Shown: positions 35,630 through 46,720 of the stretch, in pieces
Numbering within the stretch: position 1 is the stretch's first letter
Layout of the letters: the number at the start of each line of letters is the position of its first letter
From: Acheta domesticus
Taxonomy: Eukaryota; Arthropoda; Insecta; Orthoptera; Gryllidae
NCBI GenBank assembly: GCA_031308135.1
Contig: JAHLJT010009436.1
Span: 120,753,608 to 120,817,607 of the forward strand
Direction: 5' to 3'
DNA: 64,000 bases
Notes under the pieces: generated by a model
The model's database searches: none
Seen by the model: the letters and a program-made list of their open reading frames with translations, nothing else
What the model was told of the DNA's origin: nothing
Position numbers and translations under genes: made by a program

Positions 35630-35755
35630 CACAAGTTAGCAGACGGCCCGCCAAGAGTGCGTACTAACTGCAGGAGATCCGGAGCTAGAACCGGAGAGAG
35701 AGGGGGCGGTCTCGCACACCAAAGTGTCAAGTGGTCGCAGCGACGTGCAAAGTCC

Positions 35756-35778
35756 GGCAGGCAGGCAGGCAGGCAGGG
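35756..35778 (+). repeat. (GGCA)n microsatellite
   Basis: About five and a half uninterrupted GGCA units. Confidence 0.95.
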
Positions 35779-35820
35779 CGCGGGGCACACAGAGCGCGTC
35801 CGCATTCCGCGCGCTAAAGG

Positions 35821-35878
35821 GACCGGAATCGAACACCGGTCTCCGGCACGCGATGCTGCACCCGGAAGTGGCACCGGC
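35821..35878 (-). other. tRNA-like patch (possible SINE remnant)
   Basis: On the minus strand GGTGTTCGATTCC matches the RNA polymerase III B box (GGTTCRANTCC) closely and sits in a T-arm-like hairpin with a perfect 6-bp stem, GACCGG/CCGGTC (35821-35841). About 25 bases upstream on that strand, TGCCACTTCCGGGTGCAG is a weak A-box match. The A-to-B spacing is short for a tRNA and no anticodon arm forms, so a functional tRNA is unlikely. A SINE remnant or coincidence is more likely. Confidence 0.3.
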
Positions 35879-36240
35879 GCCGGCGAGCGGTTGGGTTCCG
35901 CACCCCCATTGTGTCGCCGATTGCTGCAGCGTCACCACCAGCAGCTTCGTGGCCAGGGCGCTCCACACAGCCCTGTGGTGACATCCAACGTCGTGCCACC
36001 TTGTTAATTCCAGCAAGGGCCTTTTGGCGTCGCAATTAACATCAAAGAGCCCGACGCGGGCGGCCCTATGCCAACGGTTGCTGAACGTCTAGTTGCGATC
36101 ACTACACGCGCTGGGATCGATTTACCCACGGCTGACCCGACCCCAATAGCTAAGCGATTGCAGATAAAAGATCGGCTCTAGAACGCGCAGCGGTCGCAGA
36201 ATAGACAGAAACTGAGCACGCGTAACAGATGCATAAGCAA

Positions 36241-36660
36241 TAACAAAGGTCACGTGCGACCTACTTTATCCAGTCCTAGTGGTAATTAATAAATACGATA
36301 AACCACTCCCTTTATATACATCAAAATTGAATAATTTAACCTCAAATCGATGTACATAATTATTTATCATCGTGTCAGAGAATGAGACACGAATTCTTTA
36401 CATCGCAGACTTGCTTGTATTATTCATGACACTTGAATTTTACTCATCATAACACAATGTTGTGTTTTCTGCTATATCGGAATATAGCAGTATATTCTGT
36501 CACGTTCATGAATATCGACAAACTCTACATTCATTTGCTGTGCATGCACCTTGAAAATCCTGAACAAATTCCATCCCTTCACACGCTAGTTTGCTCATAT
36601 CATACACAAAATCTATACAAAACAATTTGATGCATATGGCCTTTGGGTTACGGTAATGTT
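36241..36660. other. AT-rich stretch
   Basis: AT-rich; CATAACACAATGTTGTGTTTTC near 36447 is a short inverted repeat (AACACAA/TTGTGTT). Nothing else. Confidence 0.5.
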
Positions 36661-36960
36661 TGTTCACCGCTGCTAATGGGTGCACCCGAGCAGCATTCCT
36701 TGAGTAGCGATGGGTGAGAGGGTTGGAGGCGGACGGCTTTTACGTTGCGCGAACAAAGGAGAAGAAAGACGGCGACCGTGTTCCCAGCGAACATACCCCC
36801 CAGCCTGGATACCTGCCATCGTGCTACCAGCAATCCGGCGCCGATCTAGGTGGGACGGAAAACTACTGGAACCAGAAAAGCGGGATAATGAAGAAGACAA
36901 TGGCAAATCACATGAAATCAGAACTCTTTTTTGGGCCCTAGCCCCCGCATGAAGGCGGTG
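36661..36960. other. mixed-composition segment
   Basis: Balanced composition over 300 bases, with frames of 61 to 97 codons on both strands (for example plus 36710-36952 and minus 36673-36966) overlapping completely. Contains CCGGCGCCGATCTAGG. No assignment. Confidence 0.25.
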
Positions 36961-37820
36961 ACCCAAGAAAAACTGAAAGCAGTTTGCCGCGACTTTTTCA
37001 GTCCTATTTCTTATGGCACGAAAACTCTGTTGCTATTTTCTAATTAAAAACGATAATGGTTTAGATTTAATGCCACAATAACAAGGCAGAAATATTTTGG
37101 CTTAACGGGTTATTGGAATCAGAAACCCTTGGCTTTGAGTATACCACAACAGGTCTACCTCTTCACGAAACTGCTTAGATGACGATTATTAGAACCTCCT
37201 ATGTGTATTAATCAATCTTAGTATACAGTATTTAGAAGACAATCTATAAGCGCTCTTGGTATACGCACGTAAGTTAAAGACAAAAATAATAAGCAATACA
37301 AAAGACAAATTATCACTGTCTATGCGCACGCTTCCTGTAAAACGCAGCTCACTCAAAACGATGTTTTCATATACGTCTAAACGTACACATCGCACGTCTA
37401 TCCTCGTAAACTCTACTTGCGCAAAGCGCGCAAAAGGAAAAGAAGTGGGCTAAGGAACGCGGAAATACGAGCGACAGACTTATTTCTTTCTTCATCATTT
37501 CCTTCCTTTTTTCTTTCCAAATTGATTAAAGAAACTTAAAATAAATTGAGCCCTTAAGTTACGAAGTTCTAGTTTTACTACCAGTCGACGAGGAAAAGAT
37601 TAACTGAGAAGTGAAATATTCAAAAAGCACTGCGCAGAGGAACGGCTCGCCGCGATACAAAAAGATTAATAAAGGGGATGGTAAAGAAATATAGAATGAT
37701 CAATTGAGATGATTAATCCAACTTCTAGACAAAGTTTTAAATTTGTCAAAAGATAGTTTCTCGCGCTGACAGTGTCAAATAATACAAGCAATGAAGTAAA
37801 ATAAAATTATCTTACGAAGC
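36961..37820. other. AT-rich stretch
   Basis: AT-rich, with nothing recognised. Confidence 0.55.
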
Positions 37821-38122
37821 TTTTTGTTCTTTAGACACAATATTATCAATTATTTAATGAAATCAAAGGAAGCAGAAAGAAAGAAAGAAAGAACAGAAAC
37901 GTGAACAGGCCTTTTTGCGTATTTTGATCTCATAAATATATCTTCCCTACTTACAAAAAATGAAAGATTTATTTTTTTCCTTTAGACACAATATTATCAA
38001 TTATTTAATGAAATTAAAGGAAGCAGAAAGAAAGAAAGAACAGAAACGTGAACAGGCCTTTTTGCGTATTTTGATCTCATAAAATATATCTTGCCTACTT
38101 ACATAAAATGAAACATTTATTT
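37821..38122 (+). repeat. 151-bp tandem duplication
   Basis: Copy 1 begins near 37821 and copy 2 near 37972. Anchors are TTAGACACAATATTATCAAT at 37831 and 37982, and CAGGCCTTTTTGCGTATTTT in both. Differences are few: single-base changes and a shorter (GAAA)n run in copy 2 (AGAAAGAAAGAAAGAAAG versus AGAAAGAAAGAAAG). The high similarity marks a recent duplication. No coding frame or terminal structure is present, so local slippage or unequal exchange is the simplest origin. Confidence 0.95.
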
Positions 38123-38366
38123 TCACCCACTGCACGAATAAATAGTGGAAGAAGCATGAAGACAATGAACAGAGTCCTCGAACATCCTTCTCCTTCACCT
38201 CCTCCACATCCTGCCACCATTATCACAAGGACAAAAAAATGAACATGGGATGATACTAGAACATTCACCTTGGTCGCCCAAAACCCAATCTCCTCCGCGC
38301 AATTCCCGAAAAACCACGGGCGACGTATTCTCGAGCCGAGCGGGAATCTTGGAGGGATCGTCGCAT

Positions 38367-38430
<64 letters not shown>

Positions 38431-39270
38431 CGGAATTCAGAACGTCGGGGCATCCTCCCGAGTGGAGTTCTTCCGGCGTGCTGTATAGAAATTCCATCGT
38501 ATGCCTCGTATAGAAATTCCATTCTCCGCCAGCGCTTCCGCCCCACAGATACGGCGAGCGCATGCCCCCCTCTCCCTCATTCCCTCTGCGCCGCCACCAC
38601 TCCGTCTCCGCGCGGCATGACGCCGGGGCTCGACCCAGCCTCGTCGGGTCGCATAGGCACCTGTCCCAGAAGGCGACGGCGACGCGCGGGCCCCGGAGCC
38701 GGAGCTTCCGGCGAAGCGGGCACGACGCGCACAGCGCCACGCGGAGAAGGAAGATGGAGAGAGGTGGAGAGGGAGAAGCGACGAGGAGGAGAGAAGGGCA
38801 GGTGGATCGCGGCGGGGGATGAACGGCGGGAAGCCAGGCGCTGCAGAGGCGGCCGCGGAAGGAAGCATCCCCACGATAAATCGCTGCGACGACGCGGGCG
38901 GCGGCTCCCAGCCCGCACCCGCGCCTCCCGAGTCGTGTGGAGTGCGGGAAAGGGAGGCGGCCGTGGACGGGAGGGTGCGGGGCGTTGGGGCGACGAGGGG
39001 CTGCTGAGCCGCTACAAATCGCACATGATCTGCCGCGATGGAAGATCAATGGCGGAGCCAGCACAAAGGTACGCCAGCACAAAGCGGCCAACGCCTCGCC
39101 CCCGCCCACGCCCCTGTCCGCGCTCTCGTGCCTGTCCTCGTCCGCCCCCACACCGAGCCTCTGCTACGGGCCCCGGATTCCACGCCCCCTCGACCCCCGG
39201 TGTCGTACCATGCTGCTCTCCGCGCCGCGCGGCGTTCATCCTTCATTGTACCATAGCCATAGTGCCGGGA
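38123..39270. other. GC-rich CpG block 17
   Basis: Densest at 38545-39240. It contains the (AC)n run and, at 38483-38522, a 15-base word GTATAGAAATTCCAT repeated after 25 bases. The frames of 62 to 318 codons overlap in all phases. The 318-codon minus-strand frame (38195-39151) reads straight through the (AC)n as alternating Cys-Val, an artefact. G-rich AGAAGGAAGATGGAGAGAGG words at 38745-38800 give local purine skew. Confidence 0.5.
38364..38429 (+). repeat. (AC)n microsatellite
   Basis: CATACAT followed by about 29 perfect AC dinucleotides. Long and perfect, so expected to be polymorphic and able to adopt Z-DNA. Confidence 0.98.
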
Positions 39271-39620
39271 AATTTTACGACTCTTCAGAGCGTTCCATTG
39301 TCGAACCACGCGGATTTTTCTGGTTTCGCGGGAACGAGACCTTCATTTTGATAAATCACCGAGAATCATCAGGGCAAACAAGATCCGATGAAAATTTGCG
39401 ACGCTGCAATGAAGGCGCTATTAAAGGGATACACCAGAACAAGGTTTTTACTGGTACAAAACAATGATACCTAGTATTGATTTTATATTTCTCACTTCAT
39501 AATTCTTTCTAATAATTTTCGAACCGTAGTGAACTTTCGTACACCCCTGCGCCAAAGTACACTCATATTCAAGGATAATAGTACCCCAATTTTCAGAATA
39601 GAAACCAGGCCCACAGCATA
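39271..39620. other. transition to AT-rich DNA
   Basis: Mixed, then AT-rich; nothing recognised beyond the tail of a 176-codon frame from the GC-rich block. Confidence 0.45.
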
Positions 39621-40060
39621 ATTAGTGGATGACGCGTCTGCCGTCTCTCAGTGGATAAACAGATGTAGCTATGGGGAGAGAATGCTTACACATACGCTGA
39701 AAGCCATGCCTTCGAAACTTCGAACTAGCTCAAAAATCAACATCATCTTCACTCTGATACGACCTTCAGCGATTTGTTTTCGTTCTCTTCACTATCACGG
39801 CCGGGGGCAACGGCTGTTGCAGTGATGTCGCACTCTCTCTGGACAAGGCCATGTTGTGCTACAATCGGAAAGTTATCTATGTGGGGCGGAATGCAAAAGT
39901 GTGTCATTGGCTCGCTTCTGCTCCACTCTTGTACGCTGTACTCGTTGGGAGCACGGACATGGTCAAAGCAAAGGTCAGAAGGGGTCGAGGTCGACAACTC
40001 GTAGGACGCGACACGCAATGGACGCAACTCGCACTCGGTCGATAAAAAAGCTCATCAGCA
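39621..40060. other. balanced-composition segment, possible old element or exon
   Basis: About 440 bases of about even base composition flanked by AT-rich DNA. A minus-strand frame of 92 codons (39749-40027) has a natural amino-acid mix and is not low-complexity; three plus-strand frames of 64 to 100 codons overlap it. No domain is recognised. It is a reasonable target for a homology search. Confidence 0.25.
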
Positions 40061-40290
40061 GGAGTCTGCCATTTAAATCAGAGCTACAACCAGTAACAAC
40101 GATGTCAAGCAGTTTCAAAAAACATATAAATAGAGGGGAGACTCAGCTACATCATTAAAAGGAAGATATTGCTGTAAAAAACACAGGAAGTAATTCTCAC
40201 CTACTACTAATGATGCAGAATTAATACGGTTATGATACAATTGATCGGCTTTTAACGATGAACATTATTCATAACAGAACAGGACTCACA
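40061..40290. other. AT-rich stretch
   Basis: AT-rich; nothing recognised. Confidence 0.45.
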
Positions 40291-40620
40291 CAATGTTTCC
40301 GATGCAGACAGGTGGCGCACGGAGATGTGGAAGAGCAAGAGAGCTGGATTGGGGAGGGTGAAAAAGGTGGGGTAGTCATGAGTCACGGGGGAACGGGACG
40401 AAGGGACGGGCAAATCTCGACGAGTCGAGGGTAAAGTGGATGATAAAACACACGGTAACACTGTTATTCTGCGCGTCAGATCGGATTAACGCACTAATGG
40501 AAAGCACTCAACATGCAGAGCTGCAAAACTTGTGCGCCTGGGCGAGCTAAGCGAATTTATTTCATCGCGTTCGGAAGGTCTCGAGGGCAACTCAACGATA
40601 CATTCTGACTATGACGATTC
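40291..40620 (+). other. purine-skewed segment with a CTCF-like core
   Basis: GGAGATGTGGAAGAGCAAGA-type sequence gives 47 purines of 60 at 40321-40380 by hand count. AGGTGGCGC at 40310-40318 is an exact insect CTCF core. Unlike the other purine tracts, this one has no strong GC-rich block adjoining it. Confidence 0.4.
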
Positions 40621-42440
40621 TATAACATGTTCGACAGGTGAGATACAATGAAAAAGTACTATTACTCTGACCGTTTTTAGATAAAAGCGATACACGCATG
40701 TTCATGGTAAAGAATTCTCGTAATTAATTTCGTTTTACATTGGATCTCCAAATTTTGATATTATGTTTTTTCTTTCCCCAATCCTAAAGTTATTACATAT
40801 AAGAACCTAAAATTTATTGATTTCCCATATTTCGTTAGTTTAAAGCAATGTAACAAAAAACTTAAAGAACATTATTTCTCCAAACAAATAATAACGTAGT
40901 CAAAAAATAATTGGCACAAATATCTTTCAAACTGGTATTATCGGATACATGAAGGAACTTTGGCAAAAGTAAGTCCAAATTTACATCAACTTTATTTTCA
41001 AATATTTCATTACTTCTGAACAAAAAAGCCTTTTTAGATCGAAAATTAACGCAATGAATCCCTAAAAATCAATTAGTTTTCTTTATATTATTATACACAT
41101 ATCTCTCTAATTATTGTTCAGAAAACACAAGCAACTATAATTCGAATATTTTTGCAACGTTTTGCATTATGAAAATGCTATATTACTTTCACTCTCGCAC
41201 CTACAATCAATAAACGCGAAGCCTTTTTGAATCGCTTTATGTGCCGCTGAACCCGCGTTAACGTCATGCACGGTTAACTACTAATCACGTCGCATGAGTC
41301 AACTAGCCCTCCAATCAGTCGGCGTAATACGGCGAACTGGTTTATTAAAGGTATTCGACCAAATTTTGCGGAGAAAATTTGATTCGGTACAATATTTGCG
41401 GATTAGAATCCTCATTTCCCATAAAGGACCCAAATTAAATTGTCGTGCGCTGCGTTTAATATTCGACAATGAAAAATTTCCATAAACAGAGGCTGAAAGT
41501 TAAGCGATTTAAATATGTCCTCTATACATGATTCTCCCAGCAAGCATTATCAAATATTTTTATGTTATCAATAGACTATAAATAAGTTGATTAACGTATT
41601 TGAAAAAGAAAATTTCTCAAAACTTGAACTTCTCTTTAAATATCACAGTTCCTCACGTAATATAATCAATGACGTTGGGAGTATTTATTAATATAAGCTG
41701 AATGCAATTCATCATGAAGCCTGTTCGCTGTCAAGAGTTTGTTAAAGAAAAGTGTGTTCCAAGGAAACATTAAATTTAAGTAACAAATGCCTTTATTCAC
41801 ACTCGCAGGATTGTTCATTCACAGGAGAAACGTTACATATTTCGTAAGTGAATCAGATGATTCGGAGCCACGTGCTCCAAAAGTATCAATGATAATACAC
41901 AACAATCGTTTACCCGAAATTAAAGATGTCAAAGATTAGCTTACAACAGGGATGGTGAAGAGTATCGCCTGTTGGCAAGCGTATCACATTTGTGGCACGC
42001 CTCATGAATACATTAGAGTATTTTTTTCTTACAAAATGCACTGTGCACGCCAATGAGCATCTCTTTTCGATAATGCACTTTATAAAATCAACAGTAAGAA
42101 ATCGGTCTGGTACTGATCTTGGTGGAGCAGCCTACAAATTATTGAAGAAAAAAATATTAGTCTAACATATATTCGGGGCAGTAATATTAAAAAAAGCCGC
42201 AAATTAATGGCAATATTATTTTAATTATAACTGTTTAAGCAAATACTACACATTTTAGGAATTTCGACTAGAAAAAGTTCCAACGTGTTCGAATTAAGTT
42301 TCTCTCTCGAACTAAAATGAGTTTGCCGTCCCTAACTTCCAGCACCACAAACATCTCATTACTTTATTCACAATCAATTACTTCTTGTCTTCCACATTAA
42401 TTTACGCATGGAGAACAATTGTAAAGAAGAATATTCCCAA
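40621..42440. other. 1.8-kb AT-rich stretch
   Basis: AT-rich; one unrecognised 63-codon frame (41294-41485). No repeats or structures noted. Confidence 0.6.
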
Positions 42441-42730
42441 GAAAATTAAATTTATCGCCATGTCCTCTACTGCCTAGCCGGAGAAAGGCGCTAAAACATC
42501 TCACGAGACGGAACAGGATATACGAAGCTGTCTGGGCTTCAATATCCGGCACTCTCCATCAAATTACAGCGCTCGAGCCGGATATTCGCCTCCCGCTGGC
42601 CTCTGATGGAAAGGGGGGCGGCAAGAAGGAAACCAACAAGAAGAGAATAAAGGGCGGCCTAGAACGCCAAGGCAAGGCGCGAAAGCCAATAGACGCCCTG
42701 CCATTCAAAATTCGCTGATTGCAGTTTGTG
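42441..42730. promoter_or_regulatory. candidate regulatory segment in AT-rich DNA
   Basis: An isolated 290-base segment of higher GC with CpG and no simple sequence, and with no 60-codon frame. GAGCCGGATATTCGCC and CAATATCCGG (42540-42590) repeat the word GGATAT in opposite orientations. ATCAAATTACAGC and GCCAATAGACG add homeodomain-like and CCAAT-like words. Lack of coding potential and sharp edges suggest an enhancer, as inference only. Confidence 0.3.
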
Positions 42731-44280
42731 AGTTTCTAATTTCGCCGAGAACTTCAAATCCCCATTAAAATAAATCAAAGTTTTATTATTATAGTACTAA
42801 CAAGAATATCCAAATTTAAGACAACGTCATATTTTCAAATGTTATTTCACATATTACGAGTCATTCAGCAAATACACGAGTTGTAGATAGATCAATACCA
42901 GTGGAATCTCTCGTATATCTTCAATTTATAAATATTTCTGATCCGAAGAAAAGTTTCAAAATTTAATGGAATCGCAAGGTATCTCGAGAACAAAGATTAT
43001 TTCAACTCTGAAACACCATCGGAATATGCGAAACTCAGACTGATCAACGAGCCATGTGGCTAAAAACAATTTATCAATATAACAAATAGTTTAAAAACTA
43101 CTTTTTTCTATTATTATTATTAAATTTACTTTTCTACAGTGTTGCAATATTTTGAACAACAGGAACATTCCAAATTGCAAGTATTTTAAAAATGAATATC
43201 TTGTATTTCAAGTATCGAAATGATTAATTAAAATGTTTTCAGCTAGTTCACATTTCAAATGTTTGAATAAGCACGGTATAATTGCCTTTTCACTAAAACC
43301 TTTTTGTGACCAATTACAAAAAGTAAATAAAAGTTGGTCAGATGCGCTAAAATACTTGGCAGTTGTATTTAGTACCATCTCAAACTGAAGAATGAACAAT
43401 TTATTTTGTCCAATTCAGGTGAAGTTCACATTTATTGTTTTTTTAAGAACCTGTTTTGGACTATTATTTAAATATAATTATGAAAAATAATTTAATGAAA
43501 GTAATTTAAAAACACAAGTTCCATTTTTCAAAGTTACAAGAACTAACACTATACAGGTTTTAAAAACAATCAGTGTTTCTTCAAGAGGATGTGATAGTAC
43601 GCTTCTAATATACAAGTATACACGTAAGATAATACAGAAGTGAGTATATCAGGTGAAACAGAATTCGGGAAAAGATATTAATAACAAAAATTAAACCACA
43701 AAGATTCCCAGAACAATATTTGAAACAAATATAACACATTGTGCGGGCAGTCATTTTGTAAAAATGAGAAGCATTTAAATGAATTGTGACCGCATCACAA
43801 AAAAATTATAAATTGTGGAAAAATACTTCGAAATTAATAATTTCAGCTCCACGCTAGATGTTTACACAATTCGCATTTATAATTATGTGTACTGCTAATA
43901 ACAGATCAACGATAAATGTTATTTCATGAAGCGAATAATGATATGAAATACTATGCCGTAACATTTAAGTAAACACAACCACTCCCGATTATTTCAAATT
44001 TTTTACGCTAACAATCAACACGTTTGTTACGTATGTGAACAAACGTAAATCAACAATTCTAGATCCCAGGTCTCAAAAGATATATTCGGAGTCACGAATC
44101 AACACATTAGATTCCATCGAAAATAAAAACAAAAGCAGATTGTACTTTTAAGTTTAGTCGCCAATACTTCGAAGGATGGCGAACTCAATCGACAGGAAAA
44201 CAATGCATTTTTTTTACTTTTTTTGTGGGGGGTAAAGAACAGCACAACACGACTTTAGCTAAACGAATTTTAAAATATGT
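42731..44280. other. 1.5-kb AT-rich stretch
   Basis: AT-rich; a single unrecognised 63-codon minus-strand frame. No repeat or structure stood out. Confidence 0.6.
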
Positions 44281-44830
44281 AATGTGTGTTGCGAAATCAA
44301 GCGAAAAGGTGCTTGGGGGAACAATGAAGAGGGGGCGAATAAAGTCGAAAAAGCGAACCACTGAACGAATTCAGTGAAACCGCGCGGAGGGTCGAGCGCG
44401 CTGCGTGGATGTGCGAGTGCGAGGCCGCCGGATGTGTGCGGGGGAGGAACGACCAGAACCCGCGCGCCAGCATAATCCCGCAGGACGCAATGAAGCCGCT
44501 CATTACATTAATTCCCCTGTAGCAGTCTTTGTTACCGCGCTCATCAAACGCCGCGTGCAAACGGCCGCCAAACAGGGATCAAATTGCAGCTGCAAATTTT
44601 TACGACCCGGCATGACGGCAGCGGGGCGCGAAAACGGGAACACAGGGGGGAGGCAGGGAGAGCAAGAGAGGAGGAGGGAGAGGGAGGGAGGGAGGGAGGG
44701 AGCGTCGGTGGCGCAGTGCGGAGACAATCGCCCTGGGTGCAGAGAAGGGTGGGCTTGGGAGGGACGGGACGTGAGAGACGCGGTTGAGAGTAAAAACCTC
44801 ATGCAAAGAGGAGGAGAGAAGTATTAGCGA
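44281..44830. other. GC-rich CpG block 18
   Basis: CpG-rich, with a less GC-rich centre holding CATTACATTAATTCC (44499-44513) and an E-box-centred TTGCAGCTGCAAAT near 44584. The right part is G/A-rich, with GGGA units at 44680-44702. The frames of 67 to 140 codons overlap on both strands. The factor-word cluster in the centre is the most enhancer-like part. Confidence 0.45.
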
Positions 44831-45040
44831 AAAACGATGATGACCACATACGAGTCAATGAAGAGGCAATAAACCGAAGTGTAAGTGCCATGCCATAGAT
44901 TTGATTGATTAGTAACACCGGGCGCGTCAAATACTAAGGTCATTAGGCTCGTAAATGTAACACATGTTTACTCCTCGTGATGTGGCGGTGATCTTCCCCC
45001 AGTGGTCAGATTCCGGCACCGGCCTGCTTGTCGGCTAGTG
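44831..45040. other. flank of the SINE
   Basis: Mixed composition. TCAGATTCCGGCACCGGCCTG near 45006 is GC-rich and might belong to another old repeat abutting the SINE tail, but I cannot define its edges. Confidence 0.35.
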
Positions 45041-45447
45041 TTTTTTTATTCACAACAAGGTATCGCTTATCACCAGGGCACATGCCACAGCGGGATAAGC
45101 TCTAAGCTTCCGACCAGTCTCACGACAGGTGTGGTGGTGTAGTGCACGTAAGTGCGTGTTTAAGTAAGGGGGTGAGGATAGGACACGGAAAAGGAAGGAA
45201 ATATCGCGCACAGTCCGTGGCACACTTGTTTGGGTACTATTCCGGTGGTGATCGAAAAAAACTACGGAAAACTACCGGTCACAGCAGCCAGCTGCAAGAA
45301 CTATCCTTTAGACAGCAACTGAATTCGACCTAGCTATCCAGGTCGACTCTAGGTAGCTAGTGTTGAAAATCCTGACTCGAACCTAGGACCTCCTGATCAG
45401 AGGCACTACAGTTACATCAGGTGATACCCTGAGCCACCTCTGTCGTA
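45041..45447 (-). mobile_element. tRNA-derived SINE, minus strand
   Basis: Reading the minus strand from 45447, the head carries an RNA polymerase III A box (TGGCTCAGGGTATCAC, 45436 to 45421) and B box (GGTTCGAGTC, 45383 to 45374). Between them is an anticodon-like hairpin with a perfect 4-bp stem and 7-base loop (45389-45403). The body contains TTTTCCGTAGTTTTTTTCG and CTTCCTTTTCCGTGTCCTATC, which recall the 'CCGTGGTTTCCC ... CCTTCCCAYTCCTARCCC' body I remember from SINEs of polyneopteran insects. The far end, TTGTGAATAAAAAAA, is a short A-rich tail. Target-site duplications are not clear. The head has diverged too far for a working tRNA. Confidence 0.8.
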
Positions 45448-45760
45448 CGCGCCACGCGAAAAGATACCGGAACGTAGCAACAAAACAAGAAATGCAAATG
45501 AGAGGCAGTATACGAGGGTTATTTAGTGAGATAAAAGGAGGGAAGAGTGAAACCGATATTATTTCGACGACATAGCCGACCTGGAGGGAATGGAAATTCT
45601 TTTCCATCGACAGGTCATGAAAAATCAACACAATGTTGCAGATTGGACGCTTCAGAAGTGATAGCTAAGACAGTCAGTCTTCAGGGCTATTCTAAGCTGG
45701 GCTATTCTAAGCTGAATACATGTAGACAGATGAAGATCATATTTTTCGAAGTCTACTCAC
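45448..45760. other. spacer between SINE and heptamer minisatellite
   Basis: Mixed composition. CTATTCTAAGCTGGGCTATTCTAAGCTG near 45688-45715 contains a direct duplication of GGCTATTCTAAGCT. An octamer word lies at 45492-45499. Nothing else recognised. Confidence 0.5.
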
Positions 45761-46098
45761 CACTCGCGCCACTCGCCACTCGCCACGCGCCACTCGCCAC
45801 GCGCCACTCGCCACGCGCCACTCGCCACGCGCCACGCGCCACTCGCCACGCGCCACTCGCCACGCGCCACTCGCCACACGCCACTCGCCACGCGCCACTC
45901 GCCACGCGCCACTCGCCACTCGCCACGCGCCACTCGCCACGCGCCACTCGCCACGCGCCACTCGCCACGCGCCATTCGCCACGCGCCACTCGCCACGCGC
46001 CACTCGCCACGCGCCACTCGCCACGCGCCACTCGCCACGCGCCACTCGCCACGCGCCACTCGCCACGCGCCACTCGCCACGCGCCACTCGCTATTCGC
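45761..46098 (+). repeat. heptamer minisatellite, about 47 units
   Basis: Built almost entirely from two 7-bp words, CACTCGC and CACGCGC, mostly alternating to give a 14-bp higher-order unit, with occasional runs of the same word and single-base variants (CACACGC, CATTCGC). Frames are open in one plus-strand and three minus-strand readings and give a regular 14-residue peptide; this follows from 14 bp times 3 and is not evidence of a gene. CGCG and CACTCG words make the array CpG-dense. Confidence 0.97.
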
Positions 46099-46269
46099 AT
46101 CACCCGCTTTTCTCTTTTTCTACATACTAGTAGCATTCGTCCAAATTTTACGTCAACGTATTGGGAGAGAAACACGCGGTCGTCGTAACAGCGGTATGGG
46201 GACTGCAGAGATGTGTTGCAAACTGTCTGCAGAGAACTTTTTTATTAAATATATCTTCATTGTAGCGAA
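46099..46269. other. AT-rich spacer
   Basis: Mixed to AT-rich; nothing recognised. Confidence 0.4.
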
Positions 46270-46720
46270 CTGCGAATGCGTTCACGATTGATGCGTCTGA
46301 CGGCGCCCCCGCCTCGAAGGGGCGACTGGGCAGGAAGCGTGACGTCCGTATGGTAGGGGTATGACACGGGGCCGGGATCTGATCATCAGCGAACCGCATG
46401 GTAGAGAGTGCGGGTGAGCGGAGCGGCGCGAGTGCGGTGGTCGGGGGAAGCGGGCGTTAGGTCCGCGGGGGGTGGGGGGAGGGGAGAGGGAGGGGTAGAG
46501 AGGGAGAGGTGCCGGGCGCACGGTCCGCTGCGCGCCGCACCCGTCGGCGCTCGTCCCCTGACCGCGTGACGAACCGCGCACAGCCGAGCGCGCCGTCAAC
46601 GCCCCCCCCCCGATGGGGGCGCCACCGCTGCGGTGCTCGCCATGCAGGGGGCTACTCGCCACTCGCCATTGTTCGGCCACTTAAGCCGCGCGACGGCCGA
46701 TCGGGCTCCATGACACACCA
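46270..46720. other. GC-rich CpG block 19
   Basis: CpG-rich. G-runs at 46455-46507 (GGGGGGTGGGGGGAGGGG and similar) give a quadruplex pattern. A run of ten C at 46602-46611 followed by GATGGGGGC can fold back on itself. CTACTCGCCACTCGCCATTG at 46651 carries two stray heptamer words like those of the nearby minisatellite. Confidence 0.5.

Larger units (their letters stand above)
35630..36240. other. GC-rich CpG block 16
   Basis: CpG-rich with a short GGCA microsatellite and a tRNA-like patch on the minus strand. The frames of 73 to 144 codons overlap on both strands and are unrecognised. Confidence 0.45.

Noticed and set aside
38195..39151. 318-codon minus-strand frame
   Set aside because: It reads through the (AC)n microsatellite as Cys-Val repeats and overlaps several equally long frames in other phases.
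45547..46188. 213-codon frame with a regular 14-residue repeat, as a possible repeat protein
   Set aside because: It is the translation of a 7/14-bp minisatellite that is open in several frames on both strands. There is no sign of selection for one frame.
46602..46611. Run of ten C as a frameshift in a gene
   Set aside because: No credible gene crosses it. It is simply a homopolymer in GC-rich DNA and may vary through sequencing error.
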